DNA of 64,000 bases from Fibrobacterota bacterium (GCA_003165595.1 PLWQ01000036.1:62001-126000), one strand, 5' to 3'. Shown: positions 50,968 to 60,032, counted from the stretch's first letter. Program-made: numbers and translations. The notes: generated from the sequence alone by a model not told the origin.

Positions 50968-53298
50968 ATGCGCATAACTTCACGAATATGGATGATCGCC
51001 GTTCTTGTCTCCGTCTTCTCGGCAACGGCGCTATGTGCGGAGGATGCATCCCTCCAAATGAACGGAATCATCAAATCGATGGTGGGCAAGGTGGAGGTGA
51101 ACTCCAACGGCGCGGCAAAGTGGCGGGCGGCGCACGCGGGCATGGTGGTGAAGATGGGCTGGGATCTGCGGACCTATATCGAATCGAGCGCCGAGATCGA
51201 ACTCGACAACGGCACCGTGCTGCGGGTGGGCGAGAACAGCGTTGTCACACTGTCGAAGCTGTTGCTCGACAAGCGCGGCAACGTGGAAAACTCCGACATC
51301 AAGGTGGCTACGGGCAAGATGTGGGCCAATGTCAAGAAGTTGACAAATACGCAATCGACCTTCGAGTTTGAGACACCCACCGCGGTCGCGTCGATCCGGG
51401 GCACCAGGCTCGGCATCAGCGTAAACCAGGGCGGCACGGAGATAGACGTGTACGAAGGCCTCGTTCTGGTTCGGTCCAAGGGCGCGGGCAAGGATGTTGC
51501 GGTTTCCTCGCGCAACCGTGCCGTGATAACCCAAGGGACCCACGCGATCCGGCTCGTAAATTTCGCCGCGGACAAAGACACGATCCGGGGCCAGGCGCCC
51601 ATGCACGATCCGTTCAAGGACTCCACGGGCACAAAGAAGATTGACGCGCTGCTCGACACTACGAGGCTTGCCTCTTCCGCAGACACGTCCCTCCGGCTTG
51701 ATGTTGCTTCTCCGGCGTCAGGCTCTTCGGTAAAGGAAACGCCGGTGCTGGTGAAAGGGAAGGCGAGCAGGGACGCGGTGCTCGACATCGGCGGCAAAGA
51801 CATTGTGCTCGACCGCGACGGATCGTTCTCGTCACTGGTGGACCTGACGCTCGGCAGCAACATCATCGTGGTAACCGTGCGACGCGGCGCCGCGTGGAAA
51901 ACCGCAAACCTTGCCGTCGAATATCATCCGTCGCTCGCGCTCAACATTGCCAATATTGTTGACAACATGCAAATAACATCGTCCGACATGACACTAGACA
52001 TCGAGGTATCCGAAGGCGCGAAGTTCTCGGTAAACGGCGCGGAGGGGCAAACCAGAGTCTCACTATCTCCCGGGAGGAACGTGGTGACGGTGAAAGCGTG
52101 GGACCAGTGGAACACTGTGCTGGAAAAGTCGTTCGTGGTAAATTATGCCAAGTCCGCCGGTTTTACGCTTATCGTGACCACGCCCAAAGACCAGAGCGTC
52201 GTGCAAACCCCCACGATTCCCGTGAGCGGCAGTACGGCGCCCGGAGCCAAGGTAACGGTCAACGGCACGCCCGTTTCGGTGAGCCCGGCCGGCTTCTTTA
52301 CGTATACGATTCCTCTTGCGGATGAGGCGCAGGATGTAACGGTGCATGTCGTGGCCGCGTTGGGGGATAATGATGCAACCGAAGACCGTACGGTAACCTA
52401 CACCCCGCCCAGGCCGCCGCTGTTTCTCACTATTACCACGCCGGTTGACGGACAGGCCGTCCGGCAGAACGTGTTCCGGGTCCAGGGCAAAACCAGTCCG
52501 CGTGCCAAGGTGACGGTCAACGGCACGCAGGCGAACGTCTCGTCTACGGGCGTCATCACCTTCGACCAGCAGTTTACAGAACGCGATATCGGCGACTTCA
52601 TATTCGAGATATCCGCCGCCGACGACACGTCGGAGATCACCAAGTCCTTTACCGTCAAGATAGACCCGTCGTCACCGCAAATCAATACAACGGCGCCCGT
52701 GCTTTCCATCCCCCTGCTCGAAGGCATGCTGGTTACCAAAGTGCAGAGACTTCTTGTCAATGTAACCGACAAGACTCCCGAGGACCAGATAACGCTGGAG
52801 ATCCGGAACAACGGCGCCCACGAGGAAATGACGTTCAATCCCGGCGAGCAACAGTATTTCAATCTTGAGGAAGGTAAAAACACCTATTCAATAACGGCCT
52901 ACGACATGGCCAAGAATCCTTCACGTCAATATCAAGGCACCATCTATTACGTGCCGAGCGTGTTCTCAATTGACATAATAGAGCCCTCCGACAACTCGCT
53001 TTCCGTAGAAGATTTGCCGCCCATGCCCCCGCCCGGAGGCGGTGCCGGGAAATCGTACGCCGGGCCAAAAATGGACGTGCAGGTGGAAATCGACGACGGC
53101 GTCCATACGATCCCGGAGGTGATCCGGGACGTGCGCCTCCTCTACGGCAGCAACGCGTCCCTCATGCTCGACCGGAAGAACTACCAATACTACCTGCAGG
53201 TGCCCATTACCAGGGGCCTCACGCGGTACACGGTGGTGGTCACCGATATCGCCGGGAATGAAGAGGGGCGCAAGACGTTCGACATGAACGTCCGCTGA
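50968..53298 (+). CDS. FecR-domain surface protein with Ig-like/Big_9 repeats
   Basis: The product has 776 residues from ATG 50968, with an AAGGGA box. The signal peptide 'MIAVLVSVFSATALCAED' precedes a FecR domain (~30-190): 'GIIKSMVGKVEVNSNGAAKW', 'IELDNGTVLRVGENSVV' and 'FEFETPTAVASIRGTRLG'. Several ~90-residue beta domains of the Big_9/glucodextranase-B type follow, with the recurring 'VTVNGT.VSVS..G.F' pattern ('GAKVTVNGTPVSVSPAGFFT', 'RAKVTVNGTQANVSSTGVIT'). The protein lacks a TM, so it is periplasmic or surface-bound. It is not part of a sigma/TonB system here. It follows the giant surface protein and may bind or anchor it; that is inference. Confidence 0.85.
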   Translation: MRITSRIWMIAVLVSVFSATALCAEDASLQMNGIIKSMVGKVEVNSNGAAKWRAAHAGMVVKMGWDLRTYIESSAEIELDNGTVLRVGENSVVTLSKLLLDKRGNVENSDIKVATGKMWANVKKLTNTQSTFEFETPTAVASIRGTRLGISVNQGGTEIDVYEGLVLVRSKGAGKDVAVSSRNRAVITQGTHAIRLVNFAADKDTIRGQAPMHDPFKDSTGTKKIDALLDTTRLASSADTSLRLDVASPASGSSVKETPVLVKGKASRDAVLDIGGKDIVLDRDGSFSSLVDLTLGSNIIVVTVRRGAAWKTANLAVEYHPSLALNIANIVDNMQITSSDMTLDIEVSEGAKFSVNGAEGQTRVSLSPGRNVVTVKAWDQWNTVLEKSFVVNYAKSAGFTLIVTTPKDQSVVQTPTIPVSGSTAPGAKVTVNGTPVSVSPAGFFTYTIPLADEAQDVTVHVVAALGDNDATEDRTVTYTPPRPPLFLTITTPVDGQAVRQNVFRVQGKTSPRAKVTVNGTQANVSSTGVITFDQQFTERDIGDFIFEISAADDTSEITKSFTVKIDPSSPQINTTAPVLSIPLLEGMLVTKVQRLLVNVTDKTPEDQITLEIRNNGAHEEMTFNPGEQQYFNLEEGKNTYSITAYDMAKNPSRQYQGTIYYVPSVFSIDIIEPSDNSLSVEDLPPMPPPGGGAGKSYAGPKMDVQVEIDDGVHTIPEVIRDVRLLYGSNASLMLDRKNYQYYLQVPITRGLTRYTVVVTDIAGNEEGRKTFDMNVR

Positions 53299-53405
53299 CT
53301 TCGACAGAAAAACGCTGAGGCGGGACACTATCCGCGATGCTATTGGCGCTCTTATTGAAAGAATCCCGGGTTATATACTATTTTGGTGTCAAAGGAACTC
53401 TGCTC

Positions 53406-53705
53406 ATGAACGGAGAAAGGAAGTCGCCGAAGAAGCACGAAACCGGCAAACCCGTATTCGGCAACGATGTCGACGACGTTCTCACGAAGAAAATCATGGG
53501 GCATTCCACCGGCACGGGCGACGCTCCCGCGTTGTCAACTCGAAACTCCGGAAAAGAATCCGCTTCTTCGGCTTCCCCGCTGGCCTACAGGACGCCGGAG
53601 GAAAAACGCGCAGCCAAACGGACGGGGTACGGCGTTGCCGCCCTCGTCTGCCTGGTTCTCCTGGGCGCAATAACCTACCTGTGGGCAAGATTCCGCAGCG
53701 AATAA
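53406..53705 (+). CDS. Small single-pass membrane protein of unknown function
   Basis: The product has 99 residues from ATG 53406. A ~70-residue charged, Ser/Lys-rich cytoplasmic part ('ERKSPKKHETGKPVFGNDVD', 'RTPEEKRAAKRT') precedes one TM ('YGVAALVCLVLLGAITYLWA') and a short end. A TATACT at 53374-53379 with TTGAAA at 53355 may form a promoter, but the spacing is short. It lies 4 bp ahead of the phosphodiesterase gene and is probably co-transcribed with it. No family is recognised. Confidence 0.6.
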   Translation: MNGERKSPKKHETGKPVFGNDVDDVLTKKIMGHSTGTGDAPALSTRNSGKESASSASPLAYRTPEEKRAAKRTGYGVAALVCLVLLGAITYLWARFRSE

Positions 53706-53709
53706 CCCC

Positions 53710-54369
53710 GTGATCCTCCTCGCGCTCACCGACATCCATTCGAAAATCGCTCTGCTCAAATCAATTGCCGCCGATATCGAAGCCGCCGACGCGGTGCTGA
53801 TTGCCGGCGATATCACGCATTTCGGCGGCAGCGGCGAGCTGGTAACCGTCCTTGACGAAGTGAAAAAGTACGGCCGGCCCGTGTATGGTGTGTGCGGAAA
53901 CTGCGACCGGCCGGAGGCGATCATTGCTCTTGCACAATCCGGGGCTGGCATCGATCGGAAAGCCGCGGTCGTTGGCGGCATGACAGTAGTCGGCATCGGC
54001 GGATCGCTGCCTGCGCCGGGAGGCACCCCCAACGAATTCAGCGAGGCCGATTACAAGCGTTTCTTGGGACTGGAGCCGTTTGCGTCGCTTGCGCCGGGTT
54101 CATTTATCCTCGTCTCACATCAGCCGCCGGCGAACACCGCAGTCGACAAGGTATGGATCGGAACACACGTCGGCAGCAGCGAGATTCGCAGCTTCATCGA
54201 AACGAAGAAGCCGCTATTGTGCATAACCGGGCACATTCACGAGGCGCTCGGGCTTGACACAATAGGATATACGCGCATCGTTAACCCGGGGCCGCTAAAG
54301 AGCGGAAACTACGCGATGATTGAGATCGAAGGGGCGAAGGTGAAGGGGATAGAATTGAAGAGGGGGTGA
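53710..54369 (+). CDS. Calcineurin-like metallophosphoesterase
   Basis: The product has 219 residues from GTG 53710. All metal-binding motifs of the family are present: 'LTDIHS' (DxH), 'IAGDITHFGG' (GD), 'VCGNCD' (GNxD), 'LVSHQPP' (H) and 'CITGHIHE' (GHxH). The protein resembles small stand-alone phosphodiesterases of the YfcE/MJ0936 type. The natural substrate cannot be told. The 3' end overlaps the convergent tag gene by 89 bp. Confidence 0.9.
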   Translation: MILLALTDIHSKIALLKSIAADIEAADAVLIAGDITHFGGSGELVTVLDEVKKYGRPVYGVCGNCDRPEAIIALAQSGAGIDRKAAVVGGMTVVGIGGSLPAPGGTPNEFSEADYKRFLGLEPFASLAPGSFILVSHQPPANTAVDKVWIGTHVGSSEIRSFIETKKPLLCITGHIHEALGLDTIGYTRIVNPGPLKSGNYAMIEIEGAKVKGIELKRG

Positions 54370-54946
54370 CCGGACACCGAAAACACCCCCTCACATGATC
54401 GTTCACCATGCCCACAGCCTGCATATGTGAATAGCAAATGACCGATCCCGCAAAGGTGAACCCCCGCTTCCGGAGGTCCGCGCTCATCGCGTCCGAAATC
54501 GGCGACGTGCAGGGCACATCTTTCCAGGACGCGTACGGTTTCTCCGGAAGCACCGTTGCGTTGTCTGTAAACCGCCACATATAGCGGGAGAACGTACCGA
54601 ATTCCTTCCGGATTTCCTCGAAGCGTTTTGCGTTGTTGATTGCAGACACGATCTTGAGCCGGTTACGGATGATGCCGGCGTCTCCCATGAGCCGCGAAAC
54701 GTCGGCGCCTTTGTACGCCGCGATAACACGCCAGTCCCAATTGTCAAATGCAACGCGAAATAGCTCGCGCCGTTTGAGGATGGTTATCCAGCTCAGTCCC
54801 GCCTGGAAACCTTCGAGGATCAGGAATTCAAACAGCTTCTTGTCGCGGTGAACAGGCACGCCCCATTCGTTGTCGTGGTAGGCACGGTAGATAGGGTCGG
54901 TGCCGGCCCAGGGGCAGCGGACTATCGGGCGGATTGTCTTTGGCAT
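54281..54946 (-). CDS. tag: DNA-3-methyladenine glycosylase I
   Basis: The product has 221 residues from ATG 54946. It removes 3-methyladenine from alkylated DNA. The zinc-snap ligands are visible: 'CPWAGTD' near the N-terminus, 'YHDNEWG', and 'NDHVRGCF' near the C-terminus. The core 'LFEFLILEGFQAGLSWITIL' and 'ASWKDVPCTSPISDAMS' are diagnostic. After the family's usual end it runs on for ~28 residues of Ser/Pro-rich sequence ('SSILSPSPSPLRSQSS'), all of it lying antisense to the end of the phosphodiesterase gene. This tail may reflect loss of an earlier stop. Confidence 0.93.
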   Translation of the reverse strand: MPKTIRPIVRCPWAGTDPIYRAYHDNEWGVPVHRDKKLFEFLILEGFQAGLSWITILKRRELFRVAFDNWDWRVIAAYKGADVSRLMGDAGIIRNRLKIVSAINNAKRFEEIRKEFGTFSRYMWRFTDNATVLPEKPYASWKDVPCTSPISDAMSADLRKRGFTFAGSVICYSHMQAVGMVNDHVRGCFRCPVTPSSILSPSPSPLRSQSSRSFRSLAAPG

Positions 54947-55019
54947 GGTAACAAAATACGCCGGGGAGAAGATTCTGTCGAGGAGTTTTGACCACGAGGC
55001 GCAACCCCGGGGGCGACTC

Positions 55020-55829
55020 TCACGGCCGCAGCGCAAGCCTGCAATGGGCGGCCGTGGCCCGGTACACCGCGGTTGCATCGTCCCGGGAAAGCGTCACGGC
55101 CAGGCAAATCCTGGGACACGGCAGCGAGTCGTGAGCAAGCGCCGCGGCAGCGTCGTGCGCCGTGTAGCCCGCTTTGCGCCCTTCAAACAAAATCCGTTGT
55201 AGAGCATACCGGATCGAAGGCAATTCAATTTGCCTTATATCAAGTTGCAGAGAGTTCCCAAAGTACATCACGCAATTCACGTCGCACTTTTCGAAAGGTG
55301 CCGGCATGTCGGACGCGGCAGTGGCGGCAACGGTGTCTTTCGGCGCGCGCTTCACTTTAGACGGTATCTTTACAATCGTTGCAAACTCCATCTGCTTCAC
55401 AAGCGGGCTCGATGTCAGGACAGATAGGCCTTGGCTGCGGCGCAGGGCTTCCACTGTGGAGCAGGTCCGGAATCCGAGCAAGGGACATTGTCGAACCGTG
55501 CAGCCACGTATGACTAGGCACAAACGCCCTGCGGGGGCGTCGAGCACCATGTCCACCGAATCGTCGCCTGCCATGGCGCAAACGGATTGCAGAAACGACG
55601 CTTCAAGCCGCTTTGATGCCAGTGTGTCAAGTACCGGTGAACCCGTTGTAGCGGCCGGCCTCACAAGCGTGCCTGGCAAGGCAGGCGAATACCGAAACGC
55701 AAAGGCCGGAATCGCCACGCAGAAGACAAACGTCACCAGCGGAAATACGGCGCAGCAGACCAGAAACGCCGCGAGAAGCGGACGATCCTTTTGCAAAACC
55801 ATCAGTTCGCTCCGGACCCGACTTATCAT
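55020..55829 (-). CDS. Membrane-anchored exported protein of unknown function
   Basis: The product has 269 residues. Its ATG at 55829 shares a base with the stop of the upstream L,D-transpeptidase gene (TGATG). One N-terminal TM ('LLAAFLVCCAVFPLVTFVFCVAIPAFAF') anchors a mostly extracytoplasmic domain with several Cys pairs ('CLVIRGCTVRQC', 'FEKCDVNCVMYF', 'CPRICLAV'), suggesting disulfides. No family is recognised. As the last gene of the transpeptidase operon, it may help or regulate wall cross-linking; that is inference from context only. Confidence 0.65.
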   Translation of the reverse strand: MISRVRSELMVLQKDRPLLAAFLVCCAVFPLVTFVFCVAIPAFAFRYSPALPGTLVRPAATTGSPVLDTLASKRLEASFLQSVCAMAGDDSVDMVLDAPAGRLCLVIRGCTVRQCPLLGFRTCSTVEALRRSQGLSVLTSSPLVKQMEFATIVKIPSKVKRAPKDTVAATAASDMPAPFEKCDVNCVMYFGNSLQLDIRQIELPSIRYALQRILFEGRKAGYTAHDAAAALAHDSLPCPRICLAVTLSRDDATAVYRATAAHCRLALRP

Positions 55830-56581
55830 CAATACATGTACACTTTCGATCCCACGTGCATGTTTGCATATACGGCCTTCAAATCTTCGTCGCCGAGCCG
55901 GACGCAGCCGTGCGTAACGGGCAGCCCCAGAAACCGCTGATATATGGTGCCGTGAATCATATATCCGTGTCCAAGCATAAGCGCGTAATCTCCGAGAACG
56001 CCGGGCTCGAAACGCTCTTCTGCATTGGCGGGAGGAACCGGCTTGCCGTCTTCGACAAACGCCCAGTCCGGCATTCGCCACACCGGAGATTCTATCTTGG
56101 TAAGGACGGTGAACATGCCTCGCGGGGTCTCAAAGATCCAAGAGCGCTTGTCGTTTGCCTTGAGGAGAACGTAACTTCCGCTTGAACACTTGCCCCTCCG
56201 AAGATCGGCTTGACCGTTTGTGAGATCGAATTGATTGTCGATGGTGTTGACAATAAGATAAGGATCGTCGCTCCTGCCGCCGGAAATGCTCGCGGCGAGC
56301 TTGGCGATTGTCCTGTTGAGCGTTGCGCGTTCCCTTCGCAGGTCCGCGGCCGTCGTCATCCGGACGGCTGGGGGTGCACACACAAGCCGGGTGAGGATAA
56401 TGAAGTCTTGAAGCGCCGGGGCGAGAGCAAGGATCGCGGCGGAAAGAACCAATCCCGCCAGGGCGCCAAGCGCCGGGAAAAGGATCGTGCGCAGCGTGTC
56501 GACACGGCTATGTTCACCAACTGAACCCTGCGGTACCTGTTGCGCCTGATTTACTGCCGCTGGCAAGGGGGGGGCGTTCAT
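55829..56581 (-). CDS. L,D-transpeptidase (YkuD family), membrane-anchored
   Basis: The product has 250 residues from ATG 56581. An N-terminal TM ('ILFPALGALAGLVLSAAILALAP') leads to a helical stretch and a YkuD domain, with the active-site motif 'HGTIYQRFLGLPVTHGCVRL' (the usual SHGC is THGC here). Such enzymes form 3-3 cross-links or attach proteins to peptidoglycan. 'VNTIDNQFDLTNGQADLRRG' opens the domain. It overlaps the upstream transpeptidase gene (ATGA) and the downstream gene, so the three form one translational unit. Confidence 0.88.
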   Translation of the reverse strand: MNAPPLPAAVNQAQQVPQGSVGEHSRVDTLRTILFPALGALAGLVLSAAILALAPALQDFIILTRLVCAPPAVRMTTAADLRRERATLNRTIAKLAASISGGRSDDPYLIVNTIDNQFDLTNGQADLRRGKCSSGSYVLLKANDKRSWIFETPRGMFTVLTKIESPVWRMPDWAFVEDGKPVPPANAEERFEPGVLGDYALMLGHGYMIHGTIYQRFLGLPVTHGCVRLGDEDLKAVYANMHVGSKVYMY

Positions 56582-57690
56582 TTGATGTCCGTTCTTGTTG
56601 TGTGTGCAAACGCATTCCCCGTATCGACGGAGCCGACGATGGCCATGGGTGTACCGATTTCCGCGAGGTCGAACAAGCGTTTCATGTCGCCGTTGCAGAG
56701 CGCAATGCATCCGTTTGTCCAGTCCGCGCCCCTGCCGCCGCTGCCGTGAATTTCCACCAGATCCCCCAAAGATGCGCCGGGCGGCAGCAAGCCGGCACTT
56801 CGCAGATTGCAAAAAGCGATCCGATCCTGCGAATTCGGGTAATTAAGGACGAGTGCCTTGTAATATTTTGATTGCCCCTGATTCTTCTTCCGGCAAATGG
56901 AGTATCGGCCTTCCGGCGTGGCTTTATCTCCACAATGGGTCTTCTGTCCCAACCACTGGGGCCCCAATTCTGCACGCGCGCAAAAAATGCATTTGCCGCA
57001 GCTGTACACGCGAAGCGAATGGGCGAGCTTGTCCACAACGATAGCGGTATTTCCGCTTTTGCCGGACCATGCAATGGTTTGCGCCACCCATTGTCGCCAC
57101 TGTGCCGCCTTTTCCAGATAGTGAGAAAGTGTCTGAGCAACAGCGTCGTTTGCGTCGCGAATGATCTCGTGTGCACGATTTATTCTGGCATAGGCGTCTT
57201 GTGTTCTGCCTGATGCCAGCGCAGCCTTGCCTTCGGCGAGCGCGATCGCAGCCCGGGCGAAGTGCACGCGTGCGGTATCGGCCAGAGGGAGATTCCGGTA
57301 TCGTGCGGCGTAGTCTGCAAGGCATTGCTCGGTTTCCGCGACAAGCGCCGGGACACGCCGCGCCATCGAATCCCTTGCCCCGACGGATTCGTGTTTCGCA
57401 ATGCGCGCCAGCGAGTCGGTGCGTTGTGCAAGCAGTTTCAGGCTGTCGAAATTGCGTGCAAGGAAGAAAGCGGAATTTTGCAACGCCCATGCGCGCAGCA
57501 AGTGCTCGAAGCAGGAGTCCGCCTGAAGGTAAGGACCAGGGGCGAAAATAGCGGAACCGCTGTTGCGTGCGTCAATGAGCGACTGCTGGCAGCGCTTTAT
57601 GGACGCCATTGGCGGACGCGGGGCAACAGCAAGGCAAAGCATCGCCGCTGCCGGCGCACAGGCAAGAGCAAAGATCCTTGCTGTTTTCAT
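56578..57690 (-). CDS. L,D-transpeptidase with N-terminal helical (DUF4398-like) region
   Basis: The product has 370 residues. A signal peptide ('IFALACAPAAAMLCLAVAP') is followed by ~190 residues of helices resembling a TPR/DUF4398-type rod ('ALAEGKAALASGRTQDAYARI'), then a YkuD domain with 'GDKATPEGRYSI', 'IHGSGGRG' and the catalytic 'DWTNGCIAL', the variant motif in which SHGC becomes TNGC. The helical part echoes the DUF4398 lipoprotein encoded just upstream. It heads the transpeptidase operon. Its start lies only 24 bp after a terminator, so expression may depend on read-through. Confidence 0.85.
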   Translation of the reverse strand: MKTARIFALACAPAAAMLCLAVAPRPPMASIKRCQQSLIDARNSGSAIFAPGPYLQADSCFEHLLRAWALQNSAFFLARNFDSLKLLAQRTDSLARIAKHESVGARDSMARRVPALVAETEQCLADYAARYRNLPLADTARVHFARAAIALAEGKAALASGRTQDAYARINRAHEIIRDANDAVAQTLSHYLEKAAQWRQWVAQTIAWSGKSGNTAIVVDKLAHSLRVYSCGKCIFCARAELGPQWLGQKTHCGDKATPEGRYSICRKKNQGQSKYYKALVLNYPNSQDRIAFCNLRSAGLLPPGASLGDLVEIHGSGGRGADWTNGCIALCNGDMKRLFDLAEIGTPMAIVGSVDTGNAFAHTTRTDIK

Positions 57691-57714
57691 GGTGGTTTCC
57701 CCAAAGCATGGACA

Positions 57715-57759
57715 AAAAAAAGAAAGCCGGCGCCCAGGCTGACCTCGGGCACCGGCTTT
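57715..57759 (-). terminator. Rho-independent terminator between the DUF4398 and transpeptidase genes
   Basis: On the minus strand, AAAGCCGGTGCCC (57759-57747) pairs with GGGCGCCGGCTTT (57735-57723) apart from one mismatch, and is followed by C and seven T (57721-57715). It sits right before the transpeptidase operon. Confidence 0.88.
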
Positions 57760-57776
57760 GCGAAATGCCGAATCGG

Positions 57777-58397
57777 CTACTTCTTTTTCTTTCCGACAGG
57801 TTTGGCCGTTTTCGCAATTGCCGTGTTCAGCTCATTTTTGAGCGAGTCGAGTTTGGCGATCCCCGCATTCACCTTGTCGCGCGCTCCAATAAAATCACCG
57901 CTCGCCTTGAGCGTCTTTGCATCGTTGATCGCGGCTTCGGTGGTCGATACTTCACTCTCCATGGCATTCAGAGCCGACTTCCCTTCCTTGCCTTTGGGCG
58001 CTCTTTTGAGCAGGTCCTTCGTTTCGGAAAGCATTGCCTGAGACTGTGTGAAGAGAGAGTCGAGTTCTGCTCCAACCTTGGCTTTTTCCGCCGCTGCCTT
58101 TGCCTTTGCATCGAGTGCAAGAGCATTGGCAGAGGCAATAAGCGCCTTGGCATGGTCATAATTGATGCCGAAGATTCCCGAGGATTTCTGCTTCTCGATT
58201 TCCACGTTTGCGGCTTTCAGCGAATCCGAAGCCGCCAAATACACCTGCGCCACATAGATGTCGGCTTGCGCGGCTTTGGCCGAATCGAGCGCTGCTTTGG
58301 CTGAACTAAGCTCGGTTTGCGGTGCTTTTGCGCAGCCGGTTATGAGCGCGGCGGCGACGGCGGCGGTACACAGCGAGAGAAACGAACGATACGACAT
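57777..58397 (-). CDS. DUF4398 lipoprotein
   Basis: The product has 206 residues. ATG 58397 has AGGAGG 7 nt upstream. The signal ends in a lipobox ('AAALITGCAKAP'), so it is a lipoprotein. The rest is helical and rich in Ala and Lys ('KAALDSAKAAQADIYVAQVYLAA', 'AKALIASANALALDAKAKAA'), matching DUF4398. The function is unknown; in other bacteria these lie in envelope or OmpA-type loci. A terminator follows it, then two L,D-transpeptidases, suggesting a link to the cell wall. Confidence 0.85.
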   Translation of the reverse strand: MSYRSFLSLCTAAVAAALITGCAKAPQTELSSAKAALDSAKAAQADIYVAQVYLAASDSLKAANVEIEKQKSSGIFGINYDHAKALIASANALALDAKAKAAAEKAKVGAELDSLFTQSQAMLSETKDLLKRAPKGKEGKSALNAMESEVSTTEAAINDAKTLKASGDFIGARDKVNAGIAKLDSLKNELNTAIAKTAKPVGKKKK

Positions 58398-58493
58398 ACG
58401 AAGGCCTCCTGTTGATGTGAGTGGATGAAAAGACATATTGCCTAAAATCAATCTATAACGGTTTACACAATCCGGGTTCTGGTGCGCGGCGGT

Positions 58494-59426
58494 TCAAGCT
58501 GCGGCAGTCGATCTGCGGCTCCCGGCCGGGAATTCCTCCTTCCCGAAAAAAACGGGTTGCGCGCCCACGGAAAAACCGCGCAAGATGTCCGTTGCGGGAG
58601 ACAGGTGTTCCCGCGAGGCCGGAGCCGGCGCGCAGTCCGCAAGTATCGCTTTATCTCCAAGGCGGGCGGCGAGGAACCGAAGGTCCGGCGCCGAAGGCCG
58701 TGGCGCGCCTCCCTGCAAGCGGCGGTTTGCTCCGCTTTGCAAAAAGATCTTGTCTGCCCGTATCTTTCTGAGCCTTTGTGCCAGCTTCCCGCAGTGATCG
58801 TCGGAACTGTTGATGTTGGTTGTCAATGTAACATGAATCCAGAATCTCCCTTTAAAAAGGCGGCTGAACTCCGCGACGCCGGTACAGAAACGGCCAAACG
58901 GCACCAGGGCGCTGGGTCGGTTCATGGTTTGAAAGGTGGCCTTATCGGCGGCGTCGAACGAGGCGAGCACTACATCCGCGCCTTGGAGATCGTGCTGGAC
59001 ATCGTGTCGCCACAAGAGCCCCCCGGAAGTGTGAACGGCGACCGGGATATTTGTCAAGCTCTTGGCGAGGTTGATTAGCGCCGGAAGGCTTTTGTTAAGG
59101 GTAGGGTCGCCGGTTCCGCCGAAAACAATAAAATCGGGAGCGGGACTTTTCCTCGACAGGCCGGCGATCTCCGGTCTTAGGCTGTCGAGGGACACGCAAT
59201 CGTCAAAGCGGTCGATGCTCAGCCGAGTCGTTTTTCCATGGGGGCAGTACACGCAGTCAAAAGGACATGCCTTGCAGGTTGTCGCGGCTATTTCCATGGC
59301 GCAGCCGAAGAAGGGAGAACGAACCAGCCGGCCTGCGGGCCGGTGCGGGGCGATACGGGGCACGGCGGCGTCCTTGCCTGTGTAGGCGAGAAAAATTCGG
59401 TGAACCAGGTTCTCTATGACAGCCAT
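58494..59426 (-). CDS. Radical SAM protein
   Basis: The product has 310 residues. ATG 59426 has GGAG 6 nt upstream; ATG 59438 is an alternative. The iron-sulfur motif is 'CPFDCVYC' (CxxxCxxC), preceded by 'CKA' and followed by 'GGTGDPTLN', the glycine-rich loop typical of small COG0731-like radical SAM proteins. The C-terminal third is basic and Ala-rich and shows no named domain. It is 36 bp downstream of a nitroreductase gene and likely shares its sigma-54 promoter. Its substrate is unknown; a link to nitroaromatic or flavin chemistry is only suggested by context. Confidence 0.82.
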   Translation of the reverse strand: MAVIENLVHRIFLAYTGKDAAVPRIAPHRPAGRLVRSPFFGCAMEIAATTCKACPFDCVYCPHGKTTRLSIDRFDDCVSLDSLRPEIAGLSRKSPAPDFIVFGGTGDPTLNKSLPALINLAKSLTNIPVAVHTSGGLLWRHDVQHDLQGADVVLASFDAADKATFQTMNRPSALVPFGRFCTGVAEFSRLFKGRFWIHVTLTTNINSSDDHCGKLAQRLRKIRADKIFLQSGANRRLQGGAPRPSAPDLRFLAARLGDKAILADCAPAPASREHLSPATDILRGFSVGAQPVFFGKEEFPAGSRRSTAAA

Positions 59427-59462
59427 AGGTTGCTCCATTCTGTACGATACGTCAAGGGCTGG

Positions 59463-59987
59463 TCAGCCCTGCGACTTTTTCCATTGCTCGTAATGCACCC
59501 GGCATTCGTCGTACCGTGAGATCGGGTATTTGCGTTCGGCCGGATGTCCCACAGCCACAATTGAGAACGGGACCACGTGTTGCGGCGCACCGGTAACAAG
59601 CCGAACCTTCTGGATGCGGCCTTCAACGGGATAAATGCCGAGCCACACGGCGCCAAGTCCGATCAGGTTGGCTTCCAAAAGGATGTTTTCCGTTGCCGCC
59701 GAACAGTCGAGCATCCAGCATCCATGCTGTTTTTGCAACGATTCGTCACCGCAAACGAGAATCGCGACCGGTGAATCTTTGACAACGTAGGTGTATGCCG
59801 AAACCTGCGATAGGGTAAGCCGTATCGACGGGTCGGTAACAACCACAAAATGCCATGGCCGCTCGTCGTCCGCCGAAGGAGCGCACATGCCCGCGCTCAG
59901 AAGGGCGCGAACCTGGGCTTCGTCGACTTTTTCATGCGTAAACCGGCGAATGCTTCTTCTGCTGAGTATCGGATCGGTGCGGGGCAT
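59463..59987 (-). CDS. Nitroreductase family protein
   Basis: The product has 174 residues from ATG 59987. It is an FMN-dependent oxidoreductase of the nitroreductase fold: '[24 protein letters not shown]' (FMN-phosphate contact 'RRSIRRF'), '[15 protein letters not shown]', and '[21 protein letters not shown]'. The C-terminal 'VAVGHPAE' is typical. It is the first gene of a two-gene operon with a radical SAM gene. A GG-N10-GC promoter lies 46-60 bp upstream, so it is very probably controlled by the divergently encoded sigma-54 activator. Confidence 0.92.
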   Translation of the reverse strand: MPRTDPILSRRSIRRFTHEKVDEAQVRALLSAGMCAPSADDERPWHFVVVTDPSIRLTLSQVSAYTYVVKDSPVAILVCGDESLQKQHGCWMLDCSAATENILLEANLIGLGAVWLGIYPVEGRIQKVRLVTGAPQHVVPFSIVAVGHPAERKYPISRYDECRVHYEQWKKSQG

Positions 59988-60032
59988 GTTTACTTCTCGC
60001 TGTTTATCTTCTAAAGAAGAGGTATTACCAAC

